NCBI GenBank assembly: GCA_002215645.1
Contig: NGFI01000004.1
Location: 185,933-249,932 of the forward strand
DNA: 64,000 nucleotides
Direction of reading: 5' to 3'
Source: Gemmatimonadetes bacterium 2013_60CM_65_52
Lineage (GTDB): Bacteria > Gemmatimonadota > Gemmatimonadetes > Gemmatimonadales > Gemmatimonadaceae
Part shown: piece after piece, positions 1-9,333 of the stretch
Layout of the letters: every line of letters begins with the position of its first letter
How positions within the stretch are numbered: the first letter of the stretch is position 1
The notes under the pieces: generated by a model
Databases searched by the model: none
What the model was told of the DNA's origin: nothing
Seen by the model: only the letters and a program-made list of their open reading frames with translations
Translations under genes and position numbers: made by a program

Positions 1-2
1 CG

Positions 3-596
3 CCGCGCTCAGGGCATCGGCGTGCGCTCGTGCCGATTGGGGGCGTGCCGGCCATCGGGCAGCGCTTCGCCATCGACTACGTGAAGGTGAACGACAAGGA
101 CAGCACGTACTCGGGCGACCGGCTCAAGAACGAGAGCTACTACGCCGAAGGAAATGATGCGCTGGCCGTGGCAGATGGACGCGTCGTCGTGGTGAAGGAC
201 GGCATTCCGGAAAATGTGCCCGGCGTCAACTCACGCGCCGTGCCCATCACCATCGAGACCATCGGCGGCAATCACGTCATCATCGATCTCGGCGACGGCC
301 GATTCGCTTTCTACGCGCATCTCAAACCGGGCGCCATTCGCGTCAAGGTCGGCGACCATGTCAAGCGCGGACAGGTGATTGGCCTGGTGGGAAACTCCGG
401 CAATTCGACGGAACCGCATCTCCACTTTCACGTCTCCGACGGAACCTCTCCCCTTGGCAGCGAAGGGCTGCCATACGGATACGACGCGTTCGAGGTAGTG
501 GGGCGTTGCCGGACCTTCGGCGCGTGTGTCCGCGAGCCGGCAAAGGTGCTTCGTGCGGAGACGCCGAGGGAGAACATGCTGGTGCGGTTTCCATGA
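3..596 (+). CDS. M23 family metallopeptidase, 5'-truncated by window edge
   Basis: C-terminal part of a LytM/M23 zinc endopeptidase that cleaves peptidoglycan cross-bridges or another glycine-containing peptide outside the cytoplasm. The frame is open to the left edge, with SGHRRALVPIGG just before the first possible internal start (GTG at 30), so the true start lies outside the window. Seen directly: the FAIDYV segment (first metal-ligand region of M23), a beta-rich core with GNSGNSTEPHLHFHV, where the HLHFH cluster supplies the last zinc ligand and the catalytic His, and a short tail. The stop overlaps the ATG of the next gene (ATGA), so the two are translationally coupled. The function on peptidoglycan is inferred from the family. 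Confidence 0.85.
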   Translation, partial: PRSGHRRALVPIGGVPAIGQRFAIDYVKVNDKDSTYSGDRLKNESYYAEGNDALAVADGRVVVVKDGIPENVPGVNSRAVPITIETIGGNHVIIDLGDGRFAFYAHLKPGAIRVKVGDHVKRGQVIGLVGNSGNSTEPHLHFHVSDGTSPLGSEGLPYGYDAFEVVGRCRTFGACVREPAKVLRAETPRENMLVRFP

Positions 597-2251
597 GGGA
601 CGTGATGCGGCTGCGTCTTCCTTCGTGGATTCTGGCCGCCACGGTCGTGACGCTTGCCGCAACGCCGCTCGGCGCGCAGCGAGCACCGTACGACATCGTG
701 ATCCGCGGTGGACGCGTGCTGGACGGAGCAGGGAATCCCTGGATTCTCGCCGACGTCGGAATTCGGGACGGAAAGTTCTCGCGCATCGGCGTGATCCCGG
801 AGAAAGGCACGATCGAGCTGGACGCGCGCGGCAAGTACGTGTCTCCCGGCTGGATCGACGTGATGGACCATTCAGGCAGTGTGCTTCGCCGGAATCCGCG
901 CGCGGAAAACAAGCTGATGATGGGCGTGACCACGACGATCGGCGGCGAGGGTGGCACTCCGGTGCCGGCCGGCCAGGTGGCGTCGTATTTCGCTCAGCTC
1001 GAGCAGCAGGGCATCAGCATCAACTTCGGCACGTACTTCAGCGAGACCCAGGCACGTGTGGCGGTGCTCGGCAGATCGTCGAGAGAGCCCACGGCGGCCG
1101 AGCTGGAGCGCATGCGCGCGGTGGTGGACACCGCGATGCGCGCTGGCGCCATGGGGATGACGACCGCCCTGATCTATCCGCCGAGCAGCTACGCGACCAC
1201 GAACGAGTTGATCGAGGTGGGGAAGGCGGCGGGGCGGTATGGCGGTCTGTATGCGAGCCACATCCGCGGCGAAGGGAAGGAGGTCGTGCAATCCGTGGAG
1301 GAGGCGATCAGGATCGGCGAACAGGCGGGAATGCCTGTCGAGATCTTTCATCTGAAGGTTGCCTATAGGCCCGGGTGGGGCATTCTCATGGATTCCGTGC
1401 GGCGCGTGATCGAGGCGGCGCGGGCGCGCAACGTGGACGTTGCGGCGGACATGTACGTCTACACCGCTGGCGGCACGGGACTCGAGGCGACGATTCCGAG
1501 CTGGGCGTTCGACGGCGGAATGGACTCGCTCGTTGCACGGCTTGCGAGCCCCGCCACGCGCGCGCGCCTGAAGGCCGAGCAGCGCAGCGGAGTCGCCGGC
1601 TGGTGGAACATCATCGAGGCCGCGGGCGGATGGGGCGGCATCGTGCTCGTGAACGCGCGCAATCCGCAGAACGACCGGTTCAACGGAAAATCCATCGCAC
1701 AGATTGCCACGGAGCTCGGAAAGGATCCCGCGGATGTCGCGTTCGATTTCGTATCACAGGGCAAAGGCCGAGTCATGGCGCTCTACCACATGATGGGTGA
1801 GCAGGACATCGAAACGGCGCTGCGTTTCCCGTGGACGAGCATCGGCAGTGATGCGGGTGCCGCCGCGACGCTTGGTGCAGCGGACGATCTCGGTCTTCCG
1901 CACCCGCGATCGTACGGCAATGCCGTCCGCGTCATCGCGAAATACGTGAAGGAGCGTGGCGTGCTCACGCTGGAGGACGCCGTGCGCAAGATGACGTCGT
2001 GGCCCGCGACGCGATATCGGCTTGCGAGTCGCGGGACCATCAAGGAAGGCAATTGGGCCGACGTCACGATCTTCGACCTCGCCACGCTTCAGGACAAGGC
2101 GACGTACGAGCATCCCACGGAGCTTCCGACGGGCATCGAGTGGGTGCTCGTCAATGGCGCTGTGACGATCGACCATGGCCGGCACACCGGTGTGACCGCC
2201 GGGCGCGTGCTGTATGGGCCCGGCAAGGACATTTCTTCGAGCTCGAGGTAA
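593..2251 (+). CDS. D-aminoacylase-like amidohydrolase, secreted
   Basis: Amidohydrolase of the N-acyl-D-amino-acid deacylase/dihydroorotase-like family, 552 aa. An N-terminal hydrophobic signal (about residues 5-29, ending PLGAQ) predicts export. The beta-sandwich start IVIRGGRVLDGAGNPW and the C-terminal KEGNWADVTIFD segment are typical of the family. The usual first metal motif HxH after PGFID is absent: this protein reads PGWIDVMDHSG (D89, D92, H93). Later ligand candidates are retained: SHIRGEG, IFHLK and SIGSDAG. The start is the ATG overlapping the upstream stop; a second ATG lies four codons in. It follows an M23 peptidase and precedes a beta-lactamase-like gene, so a role with D-amino-acid-containing peptides from cell walls is plausible but inferred. 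Confidence 0.85.
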   Translation: MRDVMRLRLPSWILAATVVTLAATPLGAQRAPYDIVIRGGRVLDGAGNPWILADVGIRDGKFSRIGVIPEKGTIELDARGKYVSPGWIDVMDHSGSVLRRNPRAENKLMMGVTTTIGGEGGTPVPAGQVASYFAQLEQQGISINFGTYFSETQARVAVLGRSSREPTAAELERMRAVVDTAMRAGAMGMTTALIYPPSSYATTNELIEVGKAAGRYGGLYASHIRGEGKEVVQSVEEAIRIGEQAGMPVEIFHLKVAYRPGWGILMDSVRRVIEAARARNVDVAADMYVYTAGGTGLEATIPSWAFDGGMDSLVARLASPATRARLKAEQRSGVAGWWNIIEAAGGWGGIVLVNARNPQNDRFNGKSIAQIATELGKDPADVAFDFVSQGKGRVMALYHMMGEQDIETALRFPWTSIGSDAGAAATLGAADDLGLPHPRSYGNAVRVIAKYVKERGVLTLEDAVRKMTSWPATRYRLASRGTIKEGNWADVTIFDLATLQDKATYEHPTELPTGIEWVLVNGAVTIDHGRHTGVTAGRVLYGPGKDISSSSR

Positions 2252-2252
2252 G

Positions 2253-3788
2253 GTGCGGAACTACGCTCTGAATTCACGAACCGTGGCCGCCACGCGTCGC
2301 GCGATTGCCGTGCTGTTGCTTTCCGCCGCGCCGGTTGCGGCACAGCGCGCGCCCGACTTCGCCGCCTTCGACCGATATGTCGACAAGGCCGTTCGTGACT
2401 GGAAGGCGCCGGGCCTGGCCATCGCCGTCGTCAAGGACGATTCGCTCGTCTTCGCCAAGGGCTACGGCGCCATCGAGCTCGGGAAGCCAGCACGCGTCAA
2501 CGAGCACACACGATTCGCAATCGGTTCCACGACGAAGGCCATGACCTCCGCCGCGCTGGCCATGCTCGTGGACGAAGGCAAGCTGCGGTGGGATGACAAG
2601 GTCATCGATTACATCCCCGACCTGCGGCTGTACGACGCCTATGCCACGCGCGAGCTCACGATTCGTGATCTCCTCTCGCACCGCACCGGCCTGCCGGGCA
2701 CCGATCTATTCTGGGGCGTGGAAGAGAACATCCGTCCCTTCAACGATGTCATACATCGCCTTCGATACATCAGGCCGACTTCTTCGTTCCGCTCGACTTG
2801 GACATACCAGAATGTCATGTATGCGATGGGCGGCGCGGTCATCGAGCGCGTCTCGGGCAAGCCGTGGGACGTCTTCATTCGGACGCGAATCTTCGCCCCG
2901 CTCGGGATGACGGAGTCCGAGGCCCTGGTGACGGACATTCGCGGCAAGGCGAACGTTGCCGTTCCGCACTCACAGATCCGCGATACCGTGCGTGCCGTGC
3001 CAATCAGGTCCACCGACGGCGTGGCGCCGGCCGGCTCGGTGTGGTCGAGCGTCTCGGACATGTCGAAGTGGATGCGCTTCATGCTGGACAGTGGACGCGT
3101 GGGCACGACACGCCTCATCACGCCCGCAAACTTTCGCGAGTTGGTCGCGCCGCAGATGCGCGCGCCCATCGGCCAGTATCCCGCTCTCGAGCTCGCGGCG
3201 CCGCACTTCTTCACCTACGCGCTCGGCTGGTTCGTGCAGGACTATCATGGACGAACCGTGTGGATGCACACGGGCAGCATCGATGGCATGAGCGCCATCA
3301 TCGGCCTCCTCCCGGAACAGCGCGTGGGCGTTTACGTGCTTGGCAATCTCGATCATGTCGAGCTCCGTCATGCGCTCATGTATCAGGCATTCGATCTCTA
3401 CGGATCGGGGCCCTCGCGTGACTGGAGCACGGATCTCGCGGCGTTGCTTGCGTCAAAGCGCGGACCACGGGTCGCCTCATCCACGGCGCCGCACGTGGCG
3501 ACCACGAAGCCATCGCTGCCGATCGAGCGCTACGCCGGCACCTACGTCGATTCCGCCTACGGGAGCATCGTCGTCACTGCGACAAGCGGCGCACTGAGCG
3601 CGCGATTCGAGAAGCTCGATCTCGGTATGCTGGAACATTGGGACTATGAGAGCTTTCGCGGCCGGCCTCCCGCGCACGTCGAAGAAGTCACGCCACTCAC
3701 GTTTCAGGTCGACGGCACGGGCGGTGTCGCCGCCGTTCGCGCCTTCGGCGCAACATTCACTCGCGTCACGGACACGCCGTCACGATGA
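2253..3788 (+). CDS. Serine beta-lactamase-like hydrolase (class C/AmpH type) with C-terminal extension
   Basis: Periplasmic penicillin-recognising serine hydrolase of the beta-lactamase/esterase EstB family, about 511 aa from a GTG start. The signal peptide ends near LLLSAAPVAAQ. Catalytic elements in order: GSTTKAMT (SxxK nucleophile), WTYQNVMY (YxN) and WMHTGSIDG (HTG replacing KTG). The last 120 residues resemble the DUF3471-type beta-barrel that often follows these domains. The GTG at 2253 was chosen because it begins just after the upstream stop and gives a normal signal peptide; an ATG at 2214 would overlap the previous gene deeply. Its stop overlaps the next ATG. The substrate could be a D-peptide or an ester; true beta-lactam resistance is not implied. 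Confidence 0.87.
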   Translation: MRNYALNSRTVAATRRAIAVLLLSAAPVAAQRAPDFAAFDRYVDKAVRDWKAPGLAIAVVKDDSLVFAKGYGAIELGKPARVNEHTRFAIGSTTKAMTSAALAMLVDEGKLRWDDKVIDYIPDLRLYDAYATRELTIRDLLSHRTGLPGTDLFWGVEENIRPFNDVIHRLRYIRPTSSFRSTWTYQNVMYAMGGAVIERVSGKPWDVFIRTRIFAPLGMTESEALVTDIRGKANVAVPHSQIRDTVRAVPIRSTDGVAPAGSVWSSVSDMSKWMRFMLDSGRVGTTRLITPANFRELVAPQMRAPIGQYPALELAAPHFFTYALGWFVQDYHGRTVWMHTGSIDGMSAIIGLLPEQRVGVYVLGNLDHVELRHALMYQAFDLYGSGPSRDWSTDLAALLASKRGPRVASSTAPHVATTKPSLPIERYAGTYVDSAYGSIVVTATSGALSARFEKLDLGMLEHWDYESFRGRPPAHVEEVTPLTFQVDGTGGVAAVRAFGATFTRVTDTPSR

Positions 3789-5692
3789 CATCCACGACCG
3801 CGCGGCTCATGTGCTCCAATCGTCTCTCACGACGTGTACTCGTTGTGAATGCGCTGCTGCTCTTAGTCGCGTTTAGCGATGCGGGCGCACAAGCCGCCGC
3901 CGCCGCACCGGCGCGCACGCCGCTCGAATTCGAGAAGACCGAGGTGATGATTCCCATGCGCGACGGCGTGAAGCTCCACACGCTCGTCTATACGCAGAAG
4001 GGTATCACGGAGGCGCGGCCCATCATTCTCAATCGCACGCCCTACGGCATTGCCGGCACCGCACGCGTGATGAATGGCTCGTTCGCCGAGCTGGCCGACG
4101 AAGGCTACGTCTTCGTGTTTCAGGACATTCGCGGCCGGTTCACGTCCGAGGGACAATTCGTCATGCTGCGTCCGCCGCGCGACCGAAAGGCGGCCGGCGC
4201 CGTCGACGAGAGCACGGACACGTATGACACCATCGCATGGCTGATAGCGAACGTGCCGGCGAACACGGGCAAGGTCGGCATGCTCGGCGTGTCGTACCCG
4301 GGCTGGCTGACCGTGATGGCGATGCTCGATCCGCATCCCGCGTTGAAGGCCGTGTCACCACAGGCGTCGCCCGAGGACATGTTCATCGGCGACGACTTCC
4401 ACCACAACGGCGCGTTCCGTCTGAGCTACGGCTTCGAGTATGCCGCCATGATGGAGGCCGGCAAGGAGATCAAGGCATTTCCGTTCGACAAGCCGGACCT
4501 GTATGACTGGTATCTCGACGTCGGCTCCCTGGCGCACATCGACGAGCGCTACCTGCACGGCAAGATTCCCACGTGGACCGACTTCGCCACGCACGCGAGC
4601 TACGATGCGTTCTGGAAGCGGCAGGCCGCGTCGCCGTATCTCACGAGCGTCAACGTGCCGACGCTCAACGTCGCAGGATGGTGGGATCAGGAGGATTTCT
4701 TCGGGCCTATCAAGATCTACGAGACGCTCGAGAAGCACGACACCAAACACCTCAATTATCTCGTCGTAGGCCCATGGAATCACGGCGGATGGAATGCCGC
4801 CACCGGCCAGAAGCTCGGCGACGTGGACTTCGGCAGCGCGACGTCGGCCTACTTTCGCAAGAGCATTCAAGCGCCCTGGTTCGCGTATTGGCTCAAGGGC
4901 AAGGGGACGCTAAATCTCGCCGAGGCGACGACGTTCGAGGCGGGGTCGAACGCGTGGCAGTCACATGACAGTTGGCCGCCGAAGGCGGGCGTCTCGGCGC
5001 GAAAGCTTTACCCGCAGGCGAATGGCGTTCTGTCATTCGACGCACCGTCGCAGAAGGGCGAGGCGTTCGACGCGTATGTCTCCGATCCGGCCAAGCCGGT
5101 GCCGTATCGCCCGCGGCCCATTCTTCCCTCGTTCATGCCGCCATCCACGTGGTCGCGCTGGCTCATGGACGATCAGCGCTTCCTGAACGGCAGAAACGAC
5201 GTGCTGAGCTGGCAGACACCGCCGCTCACGGAGGACGTTGCGATCGCCGGCGCCATCACGGGGCATTTGTTCGCTGCCACGTCAGGCTCCGACGCGGATT
5301 GGGTGGTCAAGTTGATCGACGTCTATCCCGACAACTATTCGGCGGACCCGAAGCTCAGCGGATACGAGCTGATGGTGGCGAACGACGTCTTTCGCGGACG
5401 ATTCCGGAAGGGCTTCGACAAGCCGACAGCGATCGAGCCGAATCACGTAGAGGAGTTCACGGTCGATCTCCACACGCAGAGCTATCGCTTCCTGAAGGGC
5501 CACCGCATCATGGTGCAGGTGCAGAGCAGTTGGTTCCCTCTCATCGATCGCAATCCGCAGACGTTCGTGCCGAACATCTTCGCGGCGCCGGACTCGGTGT
5601 TCAAGGCCGCCACGCAGAAGATCTATCGCGCCTCGGGCAAGGCGACGTACGTCGAAATCCCCGTCGTGAAGAGCGCGGCGCCAATTCCCTAG
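3785..5692 (+). CDS. CocE/NonD family hydrolase (X-Pro dipeptidyl-peptidase-like), secreted
   Basis: Alpha/beta hydrolase of the CocE/NonD family, 635 aa, which hydrolyses acyl esters or peptides including glutaryl-7-ACA-like substrates. The signal peptide spans about the first 35 residues (LLLVAFSDAGAQ). The nucleophile elbow GVSYPGW follows VGMLG, an acid candidate lies in NVAGWWDQED, and the catalytic His candidate is in GPWNHGGWN. The C-terminal third (after about residue 400) is the jelly-roll domain typical of the family, with VQVQSSWFPLIDRNPQT near its end. It overlaps the beta-lactamase-like stop by four bases (ATGA), making it the last gene of a four-gene coupled secretory operon. 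Confidence 0.9.
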   Translation: MTSTTARLMCSNRLSRRVLVVNALLLLVAFSDAGAQAAAAAPARTPLEFEKTEVMIPMRDGVKLHTLVYTQKGITEARPIILNRTPYGIAGTARVMNGSFAELADEGYVFVFQDIRGRFTSEGQFVMLRPPRDRKAAGAVDESTDTYDTIAWLIANVPANTGKVGMLGVSYPGWLTVMAMLDPHPALKAVSPQASPEDMFIGDDFHHNGAFRLSYGFEYAAMMEAGKEIKAFPFDKPDLYDWYLDVGSLAHIDERYLHGKIPTWTDFATHASYDAFWKRQAASPYLTSVNVPTLNVAGWWDQEDFFGPIKIYETLEKHDTKHLNYLVVGPWNHGGWNAATGQKLGDVDFGSATSAYFRKSIQAPWFAYWLKGKGTLNLAEATTFEAGSNAWQSHDSWPPKAGVSARKLYPQANGVLSFDAPSQKGEAFDAYVSDPAKPVPYRPRPILPSFMPPSTWSRWLMDDQRFLNGRNDVLSWQTPPLTEDVAIAGAITGHLFAATSGSDADWVVKLIDVYPDNYSADPKLSGYELMVANDVFRGRFRKGFDKPTAIEPNHVEEFTVDLHTQSYRFLKGHRIMVQVQSSWFPLIDRNPQTFVPNIFAAPDSVFKAATQKIYRASGKATYVEIPVVKSAAPIP

Positions 5693-5707
5693 CGCGAAGG
5701 CGACCGC

Positions 5708-6175
5708 TCAGCGGCCGATGGCCTGGAGCTCGACGAGCAGGCAACGGTCCTGCACCACGTCGATTCCCGCGCGCGCAAAGCGCTCGGCCGCGGCGTCATT
5801 GCGAATGCCGAGCTGAAACCACACCGACGCGGGGTGCTTGGACAGGATGTCGTCCACGTGCTGGTCGATGTCGCGCGGGCGCCGGAATACGTTGACCATG
5901 TCCACCTGTCCCGGCACGGCCGAGACCGTGCGCACGACGGGCTCGCCGAGAATCTCCGTGACGTCGGGATAGTAAACGGGCACGGGGACAATCGCGTATC
6001 CAGCGCGCTGCGCGTACTCGGGCACGTAGTACGCCGGCTGGCCGGTCTCTTCCGTCTTGATGCCGAGCACCGCTATGCGGTGAGTACGTCGAAGGAGGCG
6101 CTCGATGCCGGCGTCATCATCGATCAGATGCGTCCGCCAGTCCACCGCCGTTGCGGGTGTATCCGGTGTCGTCAT
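5708..6175 (-). CDS. CoA-binding domain protein
   Basis: Small single-domain Rossmann protein, 155 aa, of the CoA-binding family (YccU-like). It starts RLLRRTHRIAVLGIK and contains YAIVPVPVYYPDVTEILGEP and a DIVxVF-type strand (VDMVNVFRRP), all typical. HPASVWFQLGIRN and GIDVVQDRCLLVE match the C-terminal region, where a conserved Cys follows QDRC. The ATG at 6175 was chosen because the longer reading runs through an intergenic repeat. The family function is poorly known; binding of CoA or regulatory use of it is inferred. It is transcribed divergently from the saccharopine-dehydrogenase-like gene, with a repeat-bearing 269-bp gap between. Confidence 0.85.
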   Translation of the reverse strand: MTTPDTPATAVDWRTHLIDDDAGIERLLRRTHRIAVLGIKTEETGQPAYYVPEYAQRAGYAIVPVPVYYPDVTEILGEPVVRTVSAVPGQVDMVNVFRRPRDIDQHVDDILSKHPASVWFQLGIRNDAAAERFARAGIDVVQDRCLLVELQAIGR

Positions 6176-6180
6176 GAGAT

Positions 6181-6237
6181 CAGTAGTGAAGACCAGTACC
6201 CGGTATCCGGCACTCGGTAAAACAGCGTATCCGGTAC
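6181..6237 (+). repeat. Dispersed intergenic repeat, copy 1
   Basis: 57-bp element beginning CAGTAGTGAAGACCAGTACC and ending GTATCCGGTAC. Near-identical copies lie at 46041-46096 and 63054-63110, all in plus orientation. It sits in the gap between two divergent genes, next to an inverted partial copy at 6297-6334. Internal CCGG-centred half-palindromes (GTATCCGGTAC) suggest a folded or protein-bound element of the REP type. Confidence 0.8.
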
Positions 6238-6296
6238 GAACCATCAACCTAACGACAGACCAAGACAACGAGCGACGTCCGACGAAGGCCGCCTTC

Positions 6297-6334
6297 TACC
6301 GGATACCCGCTACCGAATGCCGGATACAGAGTAC
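6297..6334 (-). repeat. Dispersed intergenic repeat, inverted partial copy
   Basis: Read on the minus strand this segment gives GTACTCTGTATCCGGCATTC followed by GGTAGCGGGTATCCGGTA, which matches the core of the 57-bp repeat with a few substitutions and a short deletion. It lies 59 bp from copy 1 in opposite orientation, so the pair could form a long stem in RNA or cruciform DNA. Confidence 0.65.
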
Positions 6335-6444
6335 TTGAGTCCCTCCGGGTACTGCTGCTGCGTCGTCACTTGTGAAGTGTACTTGTCCGCCGAATGCTCT
6401 GTCCGGCTAGATTTCTCTTCGCAACGAACGGAGCTGTCCCACAG

Positions 6445-7590
6445 ATGCGAATGCTTGTTCTTGGCGCCGGACTTCAGGGCTCGGCGTGTGCATACGACCT
6501 GCTTCAGAACCCCGATGTGAAGCAGGTGCGGCTCGCCGACCTTCACTTCGATCACCTGCCGCCGTTTCTCCGGCCGCTCTCGGGCGAGCGGCTGATTCCG
6601 ACCACGCTCGACGTACGCAACCGCGATGCGGTGCTGGCCACGATGCGCGAAAGCGACGCGGTCATGAGCGCCATCCCCTACTACTTCAACCTCCAGCTCG
6701 CTCAGTGCGCCGTGGAGGCCGGAGTCCACTTCTGCGACCTTGGCGGCAATACGGACATCGTCTTCAAGCAGAAGGCGCTGGCGTCCGAGGCGGCCGCGAA
6801 AGGAATCACGATCGTTCCGGACTGCGGCGTTGCGCCGGGAATGGTGAACATCCTCGCGCAGCACGGCATAGAGCAGCTCGACACCGTGAGCTCGGTGCGC
6901 ATCTATGTCGGCGGCCTGCCACAGCACCCCGAGCCGCCGCTCAACTATCAGATCGTCTATTCGCTCGAAGGCGTGCTGGACTACTACACGACCCATTCGT
7001 GGGTCGTGCGCGACGGCAAGCGACAGCAAGTGACGGCGCTCTCCGAGCGCGAGACCGTGGAGTTTCCCGCACCTGTCGGCGCGCTTGAGGCGTTTCATAC
7101 CGCGGGCGGGCTTTCGACGATGGCGTTCCGGTACGAGGGGAAAATTCCGACGATGGAGTACAAGACGCTTCGCTATCCCGGACACGCGCAGGTCATGGAA
7201 GCCATCCGGGATCTCGGCTTGCTCGATCTCGACGGCGTGGAGGTAAAGGGATGCACCGTGGTTCCGCGCGATCTCTTCGTGCGCGTGGTCGGTCCCAAGC
7301 TCACGAAACCGCATAGCAAGGACGTGCTCGCGCTGCGGGTGATCGTGTCGGGCACCAAAGCGGGCGCGCCGGCCACACGACGCTTCGATCTCATCGATCG
7401 CTACGACGAGAAACACGGCATCAGCGCGATGATGAGGACGACGGGCTACTCCCTGTCCATCACGGCCCAGATGCAGGTGCGCGGCCTGGTGCGTCCTCCC
7501 GGAGTATGGACGCCCGACGAGTGCATGCCATCCGCGGACTACATCGCCGAGCTGCGTGCGCGCGGCATGGATCTACGCGAGAGCGCGTGA
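6445..7590 (+). CDS. Saccharopine dehydrogenase-like NAD(P)-dependent oxidoreductase
   Basis: Enzyme of the saccharopine dehydrogenase/lysine dehydrogenase family, 381 aa, which oxidises an amino acid or its adduct with NAD(P). The N-terminal Rossmann motif is VLGAGLQGSACAYDL (GxGxxG). SDAVMSAIPYYFNLQLAQCA and CDLGGNTDIVFKQ are classic for the family, and DCGVAPGMVNILAQH precedes the substrate domain (about residues 130-330). The start is the ATG at 6445, which places the Rossmann motif at the very N-terminus; upstream in-frame starts run into spacer sequence. Substrate is unknown; a role in lysine or other amino acid breakdown is inferred from the family only. Confidence 0.88.
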   Translation: MRMLVLGAGLQGSACAYDLLQNPDVKQVRLADLHFDHLPPFLRPLSGERLIPTTLDVRNRDAVLATMRESDAVMSAIPYYFNLQLAQCAVEAGVHFCDLGGNTDIVFKQKALASEAAAKGITIVPDCGVAPGMVNILAQHGIEQLDTVSSVRIYVGGLPQHPEPPLNYQIVYSLEGVLDYYTTHSWVVRDGKRQQVTALSERETVEFPAPVGALEAFHTAGGLSTMAFRYEGKIPTMEYKTLRYPGHAQVMEAIRDLGLLDLDGVEVKGCTVVPRDLFVRVVGPKLTKPHSKDVLALRVIVSGTKAGAPATRRFDLIDRYDEKHGISAMMRTTGYSLSITAQMQVRGLVRPPGVWTPDECMPSADYIAELRARGMDLRESA

Positions 7591-7611
7591 CAGATCCGCG
7601 ACGCCTCTGCG

Positions 7612-9228
7612 TCAGCGGATGAAGTTCGCGAGCGTCGCCCCCATGGCGTCCATGGTGGCCTTCGCGTTGCCCCGATCGTTGCCGTTGTAGAGGAACGCGA
7701 ACGCGATGATCTCTCCGTCGCGGGCGGTGACGTACCCACCGAGACCGGCAACGGTGTTGGTCGTACCCGTCTTCGCGTGCAGGTTGCCTTCAGCGGGCGT
7801 ACCACGCATCCGTCGACGCAACAGCTCCGATTCCCCGGCCACCGGCAACGAGCCGTGAAACGCCGACGACCATGGCCCACGGTGCGCATAGCTCAGCAAC
7901 TGCACCATGAGACGCGGGGTGAAGTAGTCCAGCGTTGAGAGTCCGGAGCCGTCGAACACGCGGATGGCCTCCGGGTCGCCGGCTACTTTCGTGCGGACGA
8001 AGTTCCGAAGATTCGCGAGTCCGGTTTCCGCCGTTCCCCGACCAAGCGGCGAGCTGGCGCGCGACGCGTCCCGAAAGAGCAGCTCCGCCACGATGTTGAT
8101 GCTCTCGCGATTCATCTCGGAGACGATCTGGGCAAGCGGCGGCGATGCGACGCCTGCGACCTTCGTGGCAGCGGTCGGCGTCGCGCCGGGCCGGACCTTT
8201 CCTGTAACGGTGACGCCAGCGTTCTGTAGCGCTGCGTTGAGTGCTCCCGCCGTAAACAACGCCGGATCATCCACCACGAGCGAGTATTTCAGCGGACCAC
8301 TGAGCGCCCCGATGGTGCCGCTCACGTCGATGCCGCCGTCGGCCGCGCGCCGTGCGATGATTCGGCCCCCGCGACCACCCGTGAGACGCACCTTGCTGCG
8401 CAGGGGAATCGTCGTGCTCACCGGCTCGAGCGTCACCTGCGCCACCTTGCCCGCCGGACTCACCACCACCCACACGAGATTCTCGTTCAGCGACAGCGCC
8501 GACACGCGCGCAGCGTATGCGGCGCCGAGGTATGTGGTCTTCCATCCGTCGGGAATGCGCTTGTCGTCGAAGACCGTCTCGTCGTACACGAGATCACCCG
8601 CGACCTTCTTCACCCCAGCCGCAACGATCGACTGCGCGAGCGTCGCCATGGGGAGATTAGCGTCTCTGAAGAACCGCGCGGACAGCGATGGATCGCCGTC
8701 GCCGCGAAGATAGAGATTGCCCTGCACGGTGCCATCGGTGCCCACCGGACCATCGCGCAGGACGTCGGTGGAAAACGTGTGATCCGGGCCGAAACGGTCC
8801 AGCGCCGCGGCGGTGGAGAACAGCTTCATCGTCGACGCGGGCTGCATCATCTCGCTCGCGTTCTGCTCGAACAGCGTGTCTCCACGCGTGAGCGACACCA
8901 CCATCACGCCGAAGTGACCACCGCGCACTCGGCTCGTGATCATGGTCGACAGGTCGGTGCTGAGCGCCTGCGTGCCGTTGGGCGAAGTCCATGCTGGGGC
9001 GGCGGGCTCGCGCCGGCTGGTACGCCGTGGCTTCGGCGCGGTGCGGCGCGTGCGCTTCGGCGGCTTCTTTCGGAGGCTGGCCTGATGGACGACGCTCTCG
9101 CCAGCGGACTGTGGCGTTGGGGCGAGCGCGGCGCGCCCGTCGGCAAGCGGTACCAGCGCCGCGAACGCGCACAGGGCCAATGAGACCGTACACCGAACGA
9201 TGCGCGGGCGATTCCGGGAATGATCCAT
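7612..9228 (-). CDS. dacB: D-alanyl-D-alanine carboxypeptidase/endopeptidase (PBP4, DacB)
   Basis: Class C low-molecular-weight penicillin-binding protein that trims peptidoglycan side chains in the periplasm, 538 aa. An N-terminal signal peptide (CAFAALVPLADGRAAL) is followed by a basic low-complexity linker (KKPPKRTRRTAPKPRRTS). The catalytic triad motifs appear in order: PASTMKLFST (SxxK), MNRESINIVAE (SxN) and HAKTGTTNTV (KTG). The large insertion between SxxK and SxN, with LYLRGDGDPSLS, is characteristic of PBP4. The ATG at 9228 was chosen over an earlier start because it gives a sensible signal peptide. With the M23 peptidase and D-aminoacylase-like genes at the left edge it suggests local clustering of cell-wall turnover functions. 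Confidence 0.92.
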   Translation of the reverse strand: MDHSRNRPRIVRCTVSLALCAFAALVPLADGRAALAPTPQSAGESVVHQASLRKKPPKRTRRTAPKPRRTSRREPAAPAWTSPNGTQALSTDLSTMITSRVRGGHFGVMVVSLTRGDTLFEQNASEMMQPASTMKLFSTAAALDRFGPDHTFSTDVLRDGPVGTDGTVQGNLYLRGDGDPSLSARFFRDANLPMATLAQSIVAAGVKKVAGDLVYDETVFDDKRIPDGWKTTYLGAAYAARVSALSLNENLVWVVVSPAGKVAQVTLEPVSTTIPLRSKVRLTGGRGGRIIARRAADGGIDVSGTIGALSGPLKYSLVVDDPALFTAGALNAALQNAGVTVTGKVRPGATPTAATKVAGVASPPLAQIVSEMNRESINIVAELLFRDASRASSPLGRGTAETGLANLRNFVRTKVAGDPEAIRVFDGSGLSTLDYFTPRLMVQLLSYAHRGPWSSAFHGSLPVAGESELLRRRMRGTPAEGNLHAKTGTTNTVAGLGGYVTARDGEIIAFAFLYNGNDRGNAKATMDAMGATLANFIR

Positions 9229-9333
9229 CACCCTGAGAAATGGCAACTCGCGTTCCAGTAGCTTGGAGGCGTGGGTTCCGGCGCCCGGGGAGGGCGGTAC
9301 CTGCAATCTAGCGACGAGACCGACCCTTCCGGG

